Source: Leisingera coralii (GTDB lineage Bacteria > Pseudomonadota > Alphaproteobacteria > Rhodobacterales > Rhodobacteraceae). From it: a stretch of 64,000 bases of DNA. The DNA is taken from positions 51,850 to 115,849 of the forward strand of contig NZ_JBHUPT010000023.1 in the NCBI RefSeq assembly GCF_049056525.1, read 5' to 3'. The notes below the pieces were generated by a model. It searched no databases, was not told where the DNA came from, and saw only the letters and a program-made list of their open reading frames with translations. The first letter of the stretch is position 1, and each line of letters begins with the position of its first letter. Position numbers and translations under genes: made by a program. Shown here one piece after another: positions 40,400 through 48,997 of this stretch.

Positions 40400-41572
40400 T
40401 CAGGCTTCGTTCCACCACTCTGACGGTTTGCGCCGCTGCCCGTGTTTTCCTGCCAGCCGCAGCGCCAGCTTGCGCAGCGGGCCAAGTGCCAGCTTCAGCC
40501 ACAGCCGGTTGCGCCGTTTGGAATAGTCGCGGTTGAACGGGCAGACCCGCATGCAAATGGCGCAGTCAGAGGCCATCTTGGCCCAAAAGGAGAAGCATTT
40601 CTCGGCATCCGAGGTCCATTTCCTGACCCCCTTGATCGCCGAGACATTGGCGGTTTCCGTTGAGGGCGGCCCGTAGGGCAGCGCCTTCACCGGGCAGGCA
40701 TCGGCGCATTTGGTGCAGATATCGCAGAACGCCTTCACCCCCAGCGGTTGCGGGGCGTCATGGGCCAGCGGCAGGCTGGTGAAGATCTTGGAAAACCTGA
40801 GGCGCGGCCCGAATTCCGGGGTGATCACCATCTGGTTGCGGGCGTATTCGCCCAGCCCCGCCTTGACCGCATAGGGGATCACCAGGCCGGTGTCGTTCAT
40901 CGACGGCACCGCCTCATAGCCCAGGTTGCGGATATAGGCGGCCAGCTGCATCACGATGGAGGCCTCGTGGCTGTACTCCCGCCCCGTAGCGGCGCCTGCC
41001 AGCGCGGAGGGGTAGGTGGCGACCAGCTCCTTGTCCATCTCGTGGCCGAGCACGATCACGCTAGTCAGCCCCTCCGGCAGATCATGCGGGGCCTCGGACA
41101 TGTCGCGGGCATCGACCCGCGCGGTATAGAGCCAGCGTTCGTCCAGATCGGTGATACCGCAGAGATCGGCGCCGAAGAACCTGGCGATGCGTTTCACCTC
41201 GGCGGACATCTTGGCTGGATCGCCGATCTCCAGCGCTTCCTTGGCCACCGGCGTGCCGGGGCGGATGGCGGCCTGGAACCCCTCGCGGATGCCTTCCTGC
41301 GCCCGGCGGGAGGAGACCACGTCTGAGATCAGCCAAGCCGCGTTGCGCAGGGCAAAGTCACGCTGGGTGAAGCCGTCGCCGCGCCGCGGGGCGGCTTCCA
41401 TCCGGTAGGAGGCAAAGAACTTGGCGGTGTGTTTGGACTTCACCCGCTCGTCCCAGAAGGCGCGGGTGAAGATGTCGTTGCGCTGCGAGAACCGCTCGAA
41501 ATCGCCGGTGACGTCGATCCCTGCGGCGGCATCGCCGTCGCGCTGGGGCGGGGTGTTCTGGGGCCAGGGCAT
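40400..41572 (-). CDS. Soluble reductive-dehalogenase-like 4Fe-4S protein
   Basis: This 390-residue protein resembles the corrinoid RdhA fold: 'ARFFGADLCGITDLDERWLY' (about 129-148), 'SHEASIVMQLAAYIRNLGYE', 'GLGEYARNQMVITPEFGPRL', then two cluster motifs CDICTKCADACPVKA (about 283-297) and CAICMRVCPFNRDY (about 337-350). It lacks a Tat signal and the C-terminal flavin/ferredoxin reductase arm of NADPH-dependent RdhA enzymes, so it is shorter than either group. No anchor gene (rdhB) is nearby. It could be a cobalamin enzyme of other function, like QueG; its electron donor is unknown. Confidence 0.8.
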   Translation of the reverse strand: MPWPQNTPPQRDGDAAAGIDVTGDFERFSQRNDIFTRAFWDERVKSKHTAKFFASYRMEAAPRRGDGFTQRDFALRNAAWLISDVVSSRRAQEGIREGFQAAIRPGTPVAKEALEIGDPAKMSAEVKRIARFFGADLCGITDLDERWLYTARVDARDMSEAPHDLPEGLTSVIVLGHEMDKELVATYPSALAGAATGREYSHEASIVMQLAAYIRNLGYEAVPSMNDTGLVIPYAVKAGLGEYARNQMVITPEFGPRLRFSKIFTSLPLAHDAPQPLGVKAFCDICTKCADACPVKALPYGPPSTETANVSAIKGVRKWTSDAEKCFSFWAKMASDCAICMRVCPFNRDYSKRRNRLWLKLALGPLRKLALRLAGKHGQRRKPSEWWNEA

Positions 41573-41621
41573 GGGCGGACGCTAGCGGCCAATCCCGGAC
41601 CCGGCAAGGGCCGGCAGTGCC

Positions 41622-42497
41622 TCAGGTGAACAGCGACACGATCCAGTCCCGCACCAGGGCGGTCTCGGCGCTGTTCGGGGCCTCCCCGGCGGCGGGCATC
41701 AGGTAGTGGCCCTGGCCCATGGGGATTTCGGCGTCCAGAACCTGCGCCAGCCGGCCTTGCGACAGCGGCAGCTCAGCGTAGCGGCGCATCAGCATCGCAA
41801 CCCCGGCGCCGGAGGCCGCCATCTCAATCGCCGCAAGCGAGGTATCCACGTAGAGCGGCGCGGTGCGGTCCTTGAGCGGCACGCCCTCCTGCTCCGACAG
41901 CCGCAGCCAGTGGTCCTGGTAGCCGTGGATGTGGATCAGGGTCTGGCCGAACAGCTGGTCAATTGAGTGCAGCTTTGCTGCCAGTTGCGGCTGCGCCACG
42001 GGTATTACGCTTTCAGTGGACAAGAGGTGCGCACGGCGGTCGAACCAGCCGGAAGGGCCGAGCCGCAGGTCGATATCCACGTCTTCGTCCTGGGTGCTGT
42101 CGGCCCAGACCGCAGAGATCAGCCGGATGCGGATATGCGGGTGGGCGCTGTGAAACGCCCCCAGCCGCGGCGCCACCCACAGCACCGCGGTTGAAACCGG
42201 CGCCCGCAGGGTCACGGTCCGGGTCTGCGCGTGGCCAAGCAGGCCGCGGGTGGAATAGGCAATATCCGTCAGCGCCTGCGCCACTGAAGGGTAGTAGGCG
42301 TGGCCCAGCTGGGTCAGCTCCAGATGCCGCGCCCGGCGCAGGAACAGGGTGATGCCAAAGCTCTTTTCCAAGCTGCGCACCTGGTGGCTGACCGCGGCCT
42401 GGGTCAGCCCCAGCTCCTCGGCGGCGGCGGTGAAGCTTTGCAGGCGGGCGGCGGCCTCAAAGGCGCGCAGCCAGACGAGATTGGGCAGATCGGACAT
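41622..42497 (-). CDS. LysR family regulator (GcvA-like)
   Basis: This 291-residue regulator has an N-terminal winged helix-turn-helix (about 5-65, 'LRAFEAAARLQSFTAAAEELG', 'LTQAAVSHQVRSLE') in two blocks and a LysR substrate-binding domain. The 'PNLVWLRAFEAAARL' opening is the GcvA subgroup type. It is divergent from the hydroxyacid dehydrogenase gene across 109 bp, so it probably controls it. Confidence 0.9.
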   Translation of the reverse strand: MSDLPNLVWLRAFEAAARLQSFTAAAEELGLTQAAVSHQVRSLEKSFGITLFLRRARHLELTQLGHAYYPSVAQALTDIAYSTRGLLGHAQTRTVTLRAPVSTAVLWVAPRLGAFHSAHPHIRIRLISAVWADSTQDEDVDIDLRLGPSGWFDRRAHLLSTESVIPVAQPQLAAKLHSIDQLFGQTLIHIHGYQDHWLRLSEQEGVPLKDRTAPLYVDTSLAAIEMAASGAGVAMLMRRYAELPLSQGRLAQVLDAEIPMGQGHYLMPAAGEAPNSAETALVRDWIVSLFT

Positions 42498-42606
42498 TTG
42501 TGCTGCAAAAAATTCAGGGGTCAGGACGCGTTATTATTCGTTTTTGTTTTGGGTGAGGTCAAGCTAGCCATATCGCAGACGATACCCCCGGGAGGAGAAG
42601 CGGGAC

Positions 42607-43575
42607 ATGAAAACGGATATGAAGATCGGCTTCATCGGCCTCGGCAACGTCGGCGGCAAGCTGGCGGGCAGCCTGGTGCGCAACGGGCTGGACGTGGCTG
42701 TGCATGATCTGGATGCGGCGCTGGTCGGGAAATTCGTCGCCCGCGGTGCCAAGGCGGGCGGCAGCCCGGCGCAGATGATGCAGGACTGCGATGCGGTGAT
42801 CACTTGCCTGCCGAGCCCGGCGGCCTCGGATGCGGTTGTCAGCGAGATGCTGCCGCATGTGCAGCCGGGCAAGATCTGGATGGAGATGTCCACCACCGAC
42901 GTGGAAGAGGTGAAACGCCTGGGCGCCCTGGTGGCAGAGCGCGGCGGTGCGCCGGTCGACTGCCCGGTTTCCGGCGGCTGCCACCGGGCCGACACCGGCA
43001 ATATCTCGATCTATGCGGGCTGCGAGCGGGAAACCTTCGACCGGATCCTGCCCATCCTGACCACCATGGGCCGCCGCATCCTGCATGTGGGCGAGATCGG
43101 CAACTCCAGCCTGCTGAAGGTGATGACCAACTACCTGGCCAACATCAACCTGCTGTCGCTGTGCGAGGCGCTGACGGTGATGAAGGCCTGCGGCATGGAC
43201 ATGGGCATGACCTATGAGGCGATTGCGATGTCCTCGGGCAACTCGTTTGTGCATGAGACCGAGAGCCAGCTGATCCTGTCCGGCTCGCGCGATGTCAGTT
43301 TCACCATGGATCTGGTGATGAAGGATATCGGCCTGTTCCAGACCCTGGCCGACCGCCACAACGTGCCGCTGGAGCTGTCGCCGTTGATGATCGAGATGAT
43401 GAAGGACGGCCAGCGCCGCTATGGCGAGCGGGCGCAGTCCGACCGGATGATCGAGCGTCTGGAGGAGGCCACCGGCCTGTCGGTCACAGCACCAGGCTTC
43501 CCGCAGGAGCTGATTGACGATGAGCCCGAAGAGCCGGGGTATGAGGTGTCCGTGCGCCGCGCTGCGGCGGAATAG
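42607..43575 (+). CDS. NAD(P)-dependent beta-hydroxyacid dehydrogenase
   Basis: This 322-residue protein has a Rossmann motif GFIGLGNVGGKLAGSL (8-23), the substrate loop 'DCPVSGGCHRADTG' (about 118-131) and the catalytic lysine in 'GNSSLLKVMTNYLANINLL' (about 162-180). It belongs to the 3-hydroxyisobutyrate/6-phosphogluconate dehydrogenase superfamily. The start has a GGGAGGAG ribosome site. The divergent LysR gene is its likely regulator. The substrate is unknown. Confidence 0.9.
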   Translation: MKTDMKIGFIGLGNVGGKLAGSLVRNGLDVAVHDLDAALVGKFVARGAKAGGSPAQMMQDCDAVITCLPSPAASDAVVSEMLPHVQPGKIWMEMSTTDVEEVKRLGALVAERGGAPVDCPVSGGCHRADTGNISIYAGCERETFDRILPILTTMGRRILHVGEIGNSSLLKVMTNYLANINLLSLCEALTVMKACGMDMGMTYEAIAMSSGNSFVHETESQLILSGSRDVSFTMDLVMKDIGLFQTLADRHNVPLELSPLMIEMMKDGQRRYGERAQSDRMIERLEEATGLSVTAPGFPQELIDDEPEEPGYEVSVRRAAAE

Positions 43576-43599
43576 GCCTCCCCGGGGTGCGCTGCATTC

Positions 43600-43631
43600 A
43601 GCCCCTGCCTTGGCGGGGGCTGTTTTCTTTT
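43600..43631 (+). terminator. Terminator after the hydroxyacid dehydrogenase
   Basis: AGCCCCTGCC pairs with GGCGGGGGCT (one G-U) and is followed by GTTTTCTTTT. Confidence 0.8.
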
Positions 43632-43675
43632 GCAAATCCGGTTTATGCCCGGCTGAGCAGTAAGGGGAGCAGCTG

Positions 43676-44149
43676 ATGAGCAACGAAATCCTGGCCACGA
43701 TCGAGGCCTCTGCCGCGCGCCGGGTGATGGGGACAGCGATGCTGGGCCTGACCGGCGGCCTGCTGGTTTATGTGGCGTTTTCGGCGCCGCCGTCGCCGGC
43801 CTGGCTGGTGTTCCTGCTGGCGGTGGGCGCAGCGGCGCTGTGGCTGGCAGTGCGGATGTGGCAGGCCACTGTGCACCGGATCGAGCTGACCGCCGAGGAG
43901 CTGCGCTGCTCTGACGGGCAGCTGATTGCGCGGGTGGAGGATATCGAAGCCATCGACCGCGGCTTCTTTGCCTTCAAGCCGTCAAACGGCTTTCTGATCC
44001 GCACCGGCACCCCCGGGGGCAGAACCTGGATGCCGGGGCTGTGGTGGCGGTCCGGCCGCCGGGTTGGCATCGGCGGGGTGACGCCCGGGTCGCAGGGCAA
44101 GGCGATGTCGGAAATCCTGGCCGCGATGCTGGTGCAGCGCGGCCAGTAA
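43676..44149 (+). CDS. Hypothetical membrane protein, PH-domain-like
   Basis: This 157-residue protein has two hydrophobic helices (about 20-38 and 42-60) followed by a beta-rich part (about 68-130) that looks like the small bPH-type domain found after paired helices, with 'HRIELTAEELRCSDGQLIA'. It has no enzyme motif. It is convergent with the Tad genes. It is common in appearance but I cannot name it. Confidence 0.7.
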   Translation: MSNEILATIEASAARRVMGTAMLGLTGGLLVYVAFSAPPSPAWLVFLLAVGAAALWLAVRMWQATVHRIELTAEELRCSDGQLIARVEDIEAIDRGFFAFKPSNGFLIRTGTPGGRTWMPGLWWRSGRRVGIGGVTPGSQGKAMSEILAAMLVQRGQ

Positions 44150-44163
44150 GGCCGTTGCGGGTG

Positions 44164-44790
44164 TCAGTCGGTGCCTTCACCACCATCGTCATGGCTGCCC
44201 GAACCGGTCGCGGTGCCTTCAAAAACAACCAGCGGCGCAAAACGCGGGCGGGTGAAGATGAAGTTGTCTAGCGTCAGGGTCGGCAGCCCGATATTGAAGG
44301 CCGGTTCCATCTCGTTGAAGGTCTCAACCAGAATGACCCGCTCCTGATCCGGCATTGTTGGCAGCTTGCTTGAGACGTTGTTGATCGTGGCATCAGTCCA
44401 GATTGTATTGGACGTGCCCCGGACCGACGACCAGTCGACATAATACTTGGAGTCGCCCTCGTCCCAGTGAACCACCGACACGCGCAGGCCCAGCTGTGAA
44501 TCCGAGCGGATCAGCAGTTTGGCCATTTCATACATGCTGTCGAGGTAATCGTCGTTTATCGCCGTGGTTTCGCGCGAAATCATGTCGGATACGGTATAGG
44601 CGGCTTTGAGGTTGACGCTGTCCCGGCGGAAAGCGTCGAAGTATGTGTAGATGGCTGCAAACAGGCCCAGCAGTAGCGGCGCATATAAGGCGAATTCGAT
44701 AGAAACATTGCCATCTGTTCCGCGAAGGAAGGCGTTCAGCCTGCGCGGCAGGATATTGCGGGAAAGGTTGCGTGTCAGGGCAGTCAGCAT
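44164..44790 (-). CDS. TadE-like pseudopilin
   Basis: This 208-residue protein has a short basic N-terminus, 'GTDGNVSIEFALYAPLLLGLFAAIYTY' (in two parts, about 24-50) as a pilin-like hydrophobic segment with the conserved glutamate at its start, and a beta-rich periplasmic domain. This is the TadE pattern. It is the last of a three-gene minor-pilin set. Neighbour overlaps: 3 bp after the second TadE-like gene. GC is visibly lower than in flanking housekeeping genes. Confidence 0.82.
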   Translation of the reverse strand: MLTALTRNLSRNILPRRLNAFLRGTDGNVSIEFALYAPLLLGLFAAIYTYFDAFRRDSVNLKAAYTVSDMISRETTAINDDYLDSMYEMAKLLIRSDSQLGLRVSVVHWDEGDSKYYVDWSSVRGTSNTIWTDATINNVSSKLPTMPDQERVILVETFNEMEPAFNIGLPTLTLDNFIFTRPRFAPLVVFEGTATGSGSHDDGGEGTD

Positions 44791-44793
44791 GGC

Positions 44794-45330
44794 TTACCTC
44801 GGTTCCTGAACAAATGCGGATGACGCAATCAGGCTGATCCTGCCGTCTGCGTCCTTGTAGAGGCTGCCGCCGAGACCCCAGGTCGGGAAAACCGGGTTGA
44901 ACTTCATGCAAGCGCGGATCAGCATCAGCTCGTTGGATTGGCCGCTGACGAAGTTGCGGACGGGCTGCACATCTTCGATGCGGTTCACGCAGTCGGGGTC
45001 CGGATCAATTGGTGACCAGTTGAACGGGTCGACCTGGACCATCTCCAGCCGTAGCGATGTTGCGCATTCGTCAATGAAGCCAGAACGTTCACACACATCG
45101 TCCCTGAGGCCGTTGTGATCTTGCACCGAGCCGGTTGTTAGGCGGATGTCGCGGACAGTTTCATCCAATGCCCGTTCGAGTTGCGAGTGGCGGAGGTTGA
45201 TCAGCCCCAGCTCCACGGTCGACATCAGGATCATGATAAAGGCCGGGATGACAATGGCGAACTCGACAGTCGAGTTGCCGTCCTCAAGAGCGCGGAAAAG
45301 GCGCAGGATATGCAGGGCGCGGCGGCTCAT
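44794..45330 (-). CDS. TadE/TadG-like minor pilin
   Basis: This 178-residue protein has the pseudopilin segment 'DGNSTVEFAIVIPAFIMIL' (about 17-35, glutamate at +5-like position) and a periplasmic domain with cysteines (CERS, DECA, DCVN, RACM) that could form disulfides. It follows the TadG-like gene with an ATGA-type 4-bp overlap. Role: envelope-associated minor pilin of the tight-adherence (Flp) system. Confidence 0.82.
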   Translation of the reverse strand: MSRRALHILRLFRALEDGNSTVEFAIVIPAFIMILMSTVELGLINLRHSQLERALDETVRDIRLTTGSVQDHNGLRDDVCERSGFIDECATSLRLEMVQVDPFNWSPIDPDPDCVNRIEDVQPVRNFVSGQSNELMLIRACMKFNPVFPTWGLGGSLYKDADGRISLIASSAFVQEPR

Positions 45331-46946
45331 TGGGTCAGCCTCAGCTGGCGGATGGAAGTTGCGATCGAGGCAAAGGCGTCGCTGATCTCCAGCCCGTCCA
45401 CATCGAAGTAGTGCGAGTCGGAGCTGGCGCAGTCCTGCAGTACCGCGACACCGTCGCTGGGCGCCTCAAAGCCGATTGTATAGACGATGATGCCCTGGTC
45501 CTTGGCCGCCTGGCAGATGCTGCGGGTCCGGGCGTTCTTGGTCGAGTTGCCGTAGTAATCGTAGACACCATAGTACCAGGTGGACTTGGCGGATGACGTC
45601 CCCATCCAGTCGCGGTACAGGTAGTAGTAGACGTATTTGAGCGGGGTTCTTGCAAACAGCTCTGTGTAGGTGAGCCGCTCGGCGTCACCATCGCCATAAG
45701 GGGTTGTGTACCAGCTGCTGTAACCGTCTCGCCAGTACTTCCCGTTGGCAGGGTTGTAGGTCGAATACTTCACAGAGGAAGAGCCAGGTGTGGACTGGTA
45801 GGCCCAGACATCGGAGTAGCCCTCACGGTGGTCGCTTTCAACATAATATTGCGAGGTGTTCTGACCATCCGTCATCAGCACAATAACCTTCACCGTGTCC
45901 GCATCCGAATAGTCGGACGGGCGGGCCGAAAAATCACTGGGGACAGGCGCGCCGACACCGGTGGTTAAGGCGCTGATAGCGGGCCGTGCGGACGGATCCA
46001 GCAGGGTAGTGCCCCACTTCATGCCAATGTCGATGGACGTGTTTCCGCCGCCCCAAAGAGAATCGATGAAACTCTTGAGCGTAGTAGCATCCTTTTGAAA
46101 CGGCAGGATTTCGCGGGAGTTGTCAGATGCCTCGACGCAGACAGGTGAGTAAACGAGGTTCGAGTATCTGCGACGATCCGTGCTGGACCATGGCGTGAAG
46201 TGCATTGTCTGTTCCAGCGAGGAGGTTGTCGACAGGCTGGTTGTATTGAAGTCAGACGAGTCGAAGTTCACGCAGTTAGAGAAATCGTGCACACGGTCCA
46301 GGTTGTACTGATTTATCAGATCCTCGGAAACCGACACCTGGGTCGCATAGGGAATGATCGACATCGACATCTTGCCGTCGGTGGTATTGGCCACCATGGT
46401 GTCGACAAATTCCTTGGCCGCGATCTGCAGATTAGTCAGGCGGTTGTTTGAATTCATTGAACCAGAGACATCCAGCACCAGAGAGATTTCCACCCCGTCG
46501 ATGCTCTCTTCGGCGCGCGACGTTGCGTAAAGCGGCATGTCGTCGCCGCCGGCAAATTTCAGCAGATGGGTCGGGAAGGTAGTGTCGATCGTCGCTTGGA
46601 CCTTCTTGAAGCCAAGGCCGGATTCCCACCATGGTGCCTGATAATATTCTTCCAGACCTGATTTAGTGAGGTAGTCCAAAACCACTGTGTCTGGCGACAA
46701 CTGCTGATCCAGGTCCGCCGCCGCCAGGGCCGCACGGTCCAGAGTATATTGCAGCATGGTGCGGTCGCGCTCCATCCGCATCAGGTCGACCCCGATGCCG
46801 CCGACCGCAAGCATGGCCAGGAATGTTCCGATCATCGGCTTCGCCAGCACGCCGTCTTCTTCGCGCAGGAAACTTTGCGCTTTGGACAGGCCGCGCTGCA
46901 GGAGCGGATTGCTCAGCGCTGTGGAATTCTTGTGACGCATGCTCAT
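45327..46946 (-). CDS. TadG-like protein with von Willebrand factor A domain
   Basis: This 539-residue protein has a Tad_N-type hydrophobic segment (about 38-58) and a VWA domain with an intact metal site: DVSGSMNSN (about 158-166), a threonine in 'GNTSIDIG' and the aspartate in 'IVLMTDGQNT' (about 354-363). A large aromatic- and tyrosine-rich insert fills 370-480. TadG anchors or tips Flp pili. It is the first of the three-gene unit, with no tadABC or pilin genes within the window. A CtrA-like site is 74 bp upstream. Confidence 0.88.
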   Translation of the reverse strand: MSMRHKNSTALSNPLLQRGLSKAQSFLREEDGVLAKPMIGTFLAMLAVGGIGVDLMRMERDRTMLQYTLDRAALAAADLDQQLSPDTVVLDYLTKSGLEEYYQAPWWESGLGFKKVQATIDTTFPTHLLKFAGGDDMPLYATSRAEESIDGVEISLVLDVSGSMNSNNRLTNLQIAAKEFVDTMVANTTDGKMSMSIIPYATQVSVSEDLINQYNLDRVHDFSNCVNFDSSDFNTTSLSTTSSLEQTMHFTPWSSTDRRRYSNLVYSPVCVEASDNSREILPFQKDATTLKSFIDSLWGGGNTSIDIGMKWGTTLLDPSARPAISALTTGVGAPVPSDFSARPSDYSDADTVKVIVLMTDGQNTSQYYVESDHREGYSDVWAYQSTPGSSSVKYSTYNPANGKYWRDGYSSWYTTPYGDGDAERLTYTELFARTPLKYVYYYLYRDWMGTSSAKSTWYYGVYDYYGNSTKNARTRSICQAAKDQGIIVYTIGFEAPSDGVAVLQDCASSDSHYFDVDGLEISDAFASIATSIRQLRLTQ

Positions 46947-47294
46947 GTAAACACCCCCTGAATACCCCGGCCGGCTTTGGAACAGGTCAGCACGGCTTTG
47001 GCAGCGGAATTTACACTTATTAATGCTTGGTAAACGTGGCGGAAATGGGGCGCCATTTTGCCGGAATGGCTACGATTTTAACGGGTCGGGTTTTCAATCC
47101 CTTTCGGAATTTCAGCGTTGTTGCGGGGCTGGGGACAATGGTCTCTGCGCAAGCTGCGAATCGTGAACCGTTGGATAAAATGCGAATCTTTTTGGCTGGG
47201 AATGGTCAAAAAGGTCGCACTCCTTAAGTATCTCTGCATAGAGTGAGGGCACCATCGGCAGCGAGTCGATGTTTGAGCACGGAGAACTTTTTAA
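46947..47294. other. Divergent promoter region, tadG versus glutamate dehydrogenase
   Basis: This 348-bp gap has no supported ORF and is AT-richer than its surroundings. It contains the CtrA-like site at 47020-47034 and, near the glutamate dehydrogenase start, a GGAGAA ribosome site. Confidence 0.6.
47020..47034. promoter_or_regulatory. CtrA-like site upstream of tadG
   Basis: TTAA TGCTTGG TAAA matches TTAA-N7-TTAA with one mismatch. It lies 74 bp before the tadG-like start. CtrA control of Flp/Tad pili is known in Caulobacter; here it is inference. Confidence 0.45.
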
Positions 47295-48725
47295 ATGAGC
47301 AGCCGCACAGAGCCGAGCTTCCGCGAAAGCGTGGACCTGATGTTTAACCGGGCCGTATCCTTGATGGATCTGCCGCCGGGGCTGGAGGAAAAGATAAGAG
47401 TTTGCAACGCGACCTATACGGTGCGGTTCGGGGTGCGCCTGCGCGGCGCGATGCACACCTTTACCGGCTACCGTTCGGTCCATTCAGAGCACATGGAGCC
47501 CGTGAAGGGCGGTATCCGCTACGCCACCGGCGTGAACCAGGACGAGGTTGAGGCGCTGGCGGCGCTGATGACCTACAAATGCGCCCTGGTGGAGGCGCCA
47601 TTCGGCGGCTCCAAGGGGGGCTTGTGCATCGATCCGCGCGAATATGATGAGTATGAACTGGAGCTGATCACCCGCCGCTTTGCCTATGAGCTGGCCAAGC
47701 GCGACCTGATCAACCCGTCCCAGAACGTGCCCGCGCCCGACATGGGCACCGGCGAGCGCGAAATGGCCTGGATCGCCGACCAGTACGCGCGGATGAACAC
47801 CACCGACATCAACTCCAGGGCCTGCGTCACCGGCAAGCCGCTGAACGCGGGCGGCATTGCCGGCCGGGTCGAGGCCACGGGGCGCGGGGTGCAATATGCG
47901 CTGCGCGAGTTCTTCCGCTATGAGGAGGACAAGGCGGCCGCCGGCCTCACCGGCAAGCTGGACGGCAAGCGCATCATCGTTCAGGGCCTCGGCAACGTGG
48001 GGTATCACGCGGCCAAGTTCCTGGCCGAGGAAGATGGCGCCCTGATCACTGGTATCGTCGAGCATGACGGGGGGCTGTACAGCGCCGACGGCCTGGACGT
48101 GGAGGCGGTGCGCAACTGGATCGTCAAGCACGGCGGCGTGACCGGCTACCCGGATGCGCAGTTCCTTGAAAACGGCACGCTGCTGCTGGAAGAGGAATGC
48201 GACATCCTGATCCCGGCGGCGCTGGAAGGGGTGATCAATCTCTCCAACGCGGAGCGGATCACCGCGCCGCTCATCATCGAGGCTGCAAACGGCCCGGTGA
48301 CGGCCGGCGCCGATGAGATCCTGCGCAAGAAGGGCACCGTGATCATTCCCGACATGTATGCCAACGCGGGCGGTGTGACGGTGTCCTACTTCGAGTGGGT
48401 GAAGAACCTCAGCCATATCCGCTTTGGCCGGATGCAGCGCCGTCAGGAGGAGGCGCGCCACCAGCTTGTTGTCGACGAGTTGGAGAAGCTGTCGGAAAGC
48501 CTCGGCAAGACCTGGACGCTGGACCCGCGCTTCAAGGACAAGTACCTGCGCGGCGCGGATGAGCTGGAGCTGGTGCGCTCCGGCCTCGATGACACCATGC
48601 GGGTGGCCTATCAGTCGATGCGCGAGGTCTGGCACAGCCGCGACGACGTGACCGACCTGCGCACCGCCGCCTATCTGGTGTCGATCGACAAGGTCGCCAA
48701 GAGCTATCACGCCAAGGGCCTCTGA
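47295..48725 (+). CDS. Glu/Leu/Phe/Val dehydrogenase (glutamate dehydrogenase type)
   Basis: This 476-residue oxidative deaminase has the catalytic segment 'PVKGGIRYATGVNQDEVEAL' (about 69-88), the lysine in 'YKCALVEAPFGGSKGGL' (about 95-111), 'NVPAPDMGTGEREMAWI' (about 145-161) and the Rossmann motif 'IVQGLGNVGYHAAKF'. The family interconverts glutamate and 2-oxoglutarate with NAD(P). The C-terminal half is normal. It is divergent from the tad genes and followed by a terminator before the sarcosine oxidase operon; its product glutamate metabolism could connect with amine use, but this is not shown. Confidence 0.92.
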   Translation: MSSRTEPSFRESVDLMFNRAVSLMDLPPGLEEKIRVCNATYTVRFGVRLRGAMHTFTGYRSVHSEHMEPVKGGIRYATGVNQDEVEALAALMTYKCALVEAPFGGSKGGLCIDPREYDEYELELITRRFAYELAKRDLINPSQNVPAPDMGTGEREMAWIADQYARMNTTDINSRACVTGKPLNAGGIAGRVEATGRGVQYALREFFRYEEDKAAAGLTGKLDGKRIIVQGLGNVGYHAAKFLAEEDGALITGIVEHDGGLYSADGLDVEAVRNWIVKHGGVTGYPDAQFLENGTLLLEEECDILIPAALEGVINLSNAERITAPLIIEAANGPVTAGADEILRKKGTVIIPDMYANAGGVTVSYFEWVKNLSHIRFGRMQRRQEEARHQLVVDELEKLSESLGKTWTLDPRFKDKYLRGADELELVRSGLDDTMRVAYQSMREVWHSRDDVTDLRTAAYLVSIDKVAKSYHAKGL

Positions 48726-48753
48726 CGAGGCGCAAGGCCGGGCCGGGATAAGC

Positions 48754-48789
48754 GGGGCGGAGGGGAAACTCTCCGCCCCGGTCTTTTTT
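48754..48789 (+). terminator. Terminator after the glutamate dehydrogenase gene
   Basis: GGGGCGGAG/CTCCGCCCC 9-bp stem, 8-nt loop, followed by GGTCTTTTTT. Confidence 0.9.
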
Positions 48790-48997
48790 GCGCCCGGTAT
48801 GCAATACGTCATCCGCTGTCGCAATTAGCACTAGACACAAGTGATCAGTTCATGTGATTTGCAGCAAAGCCGTGCTGATGTGCCGCAAATTGAGCCTTTG
48901 GGCTAGGAGCGGCAGGCGAAAGCGGGTAGCAATGCCGCCAAGGCCCGGGCCAGCAATTTTCCGGGCGCGGACAAGTGATTTGACGGGGAGGGACGAC

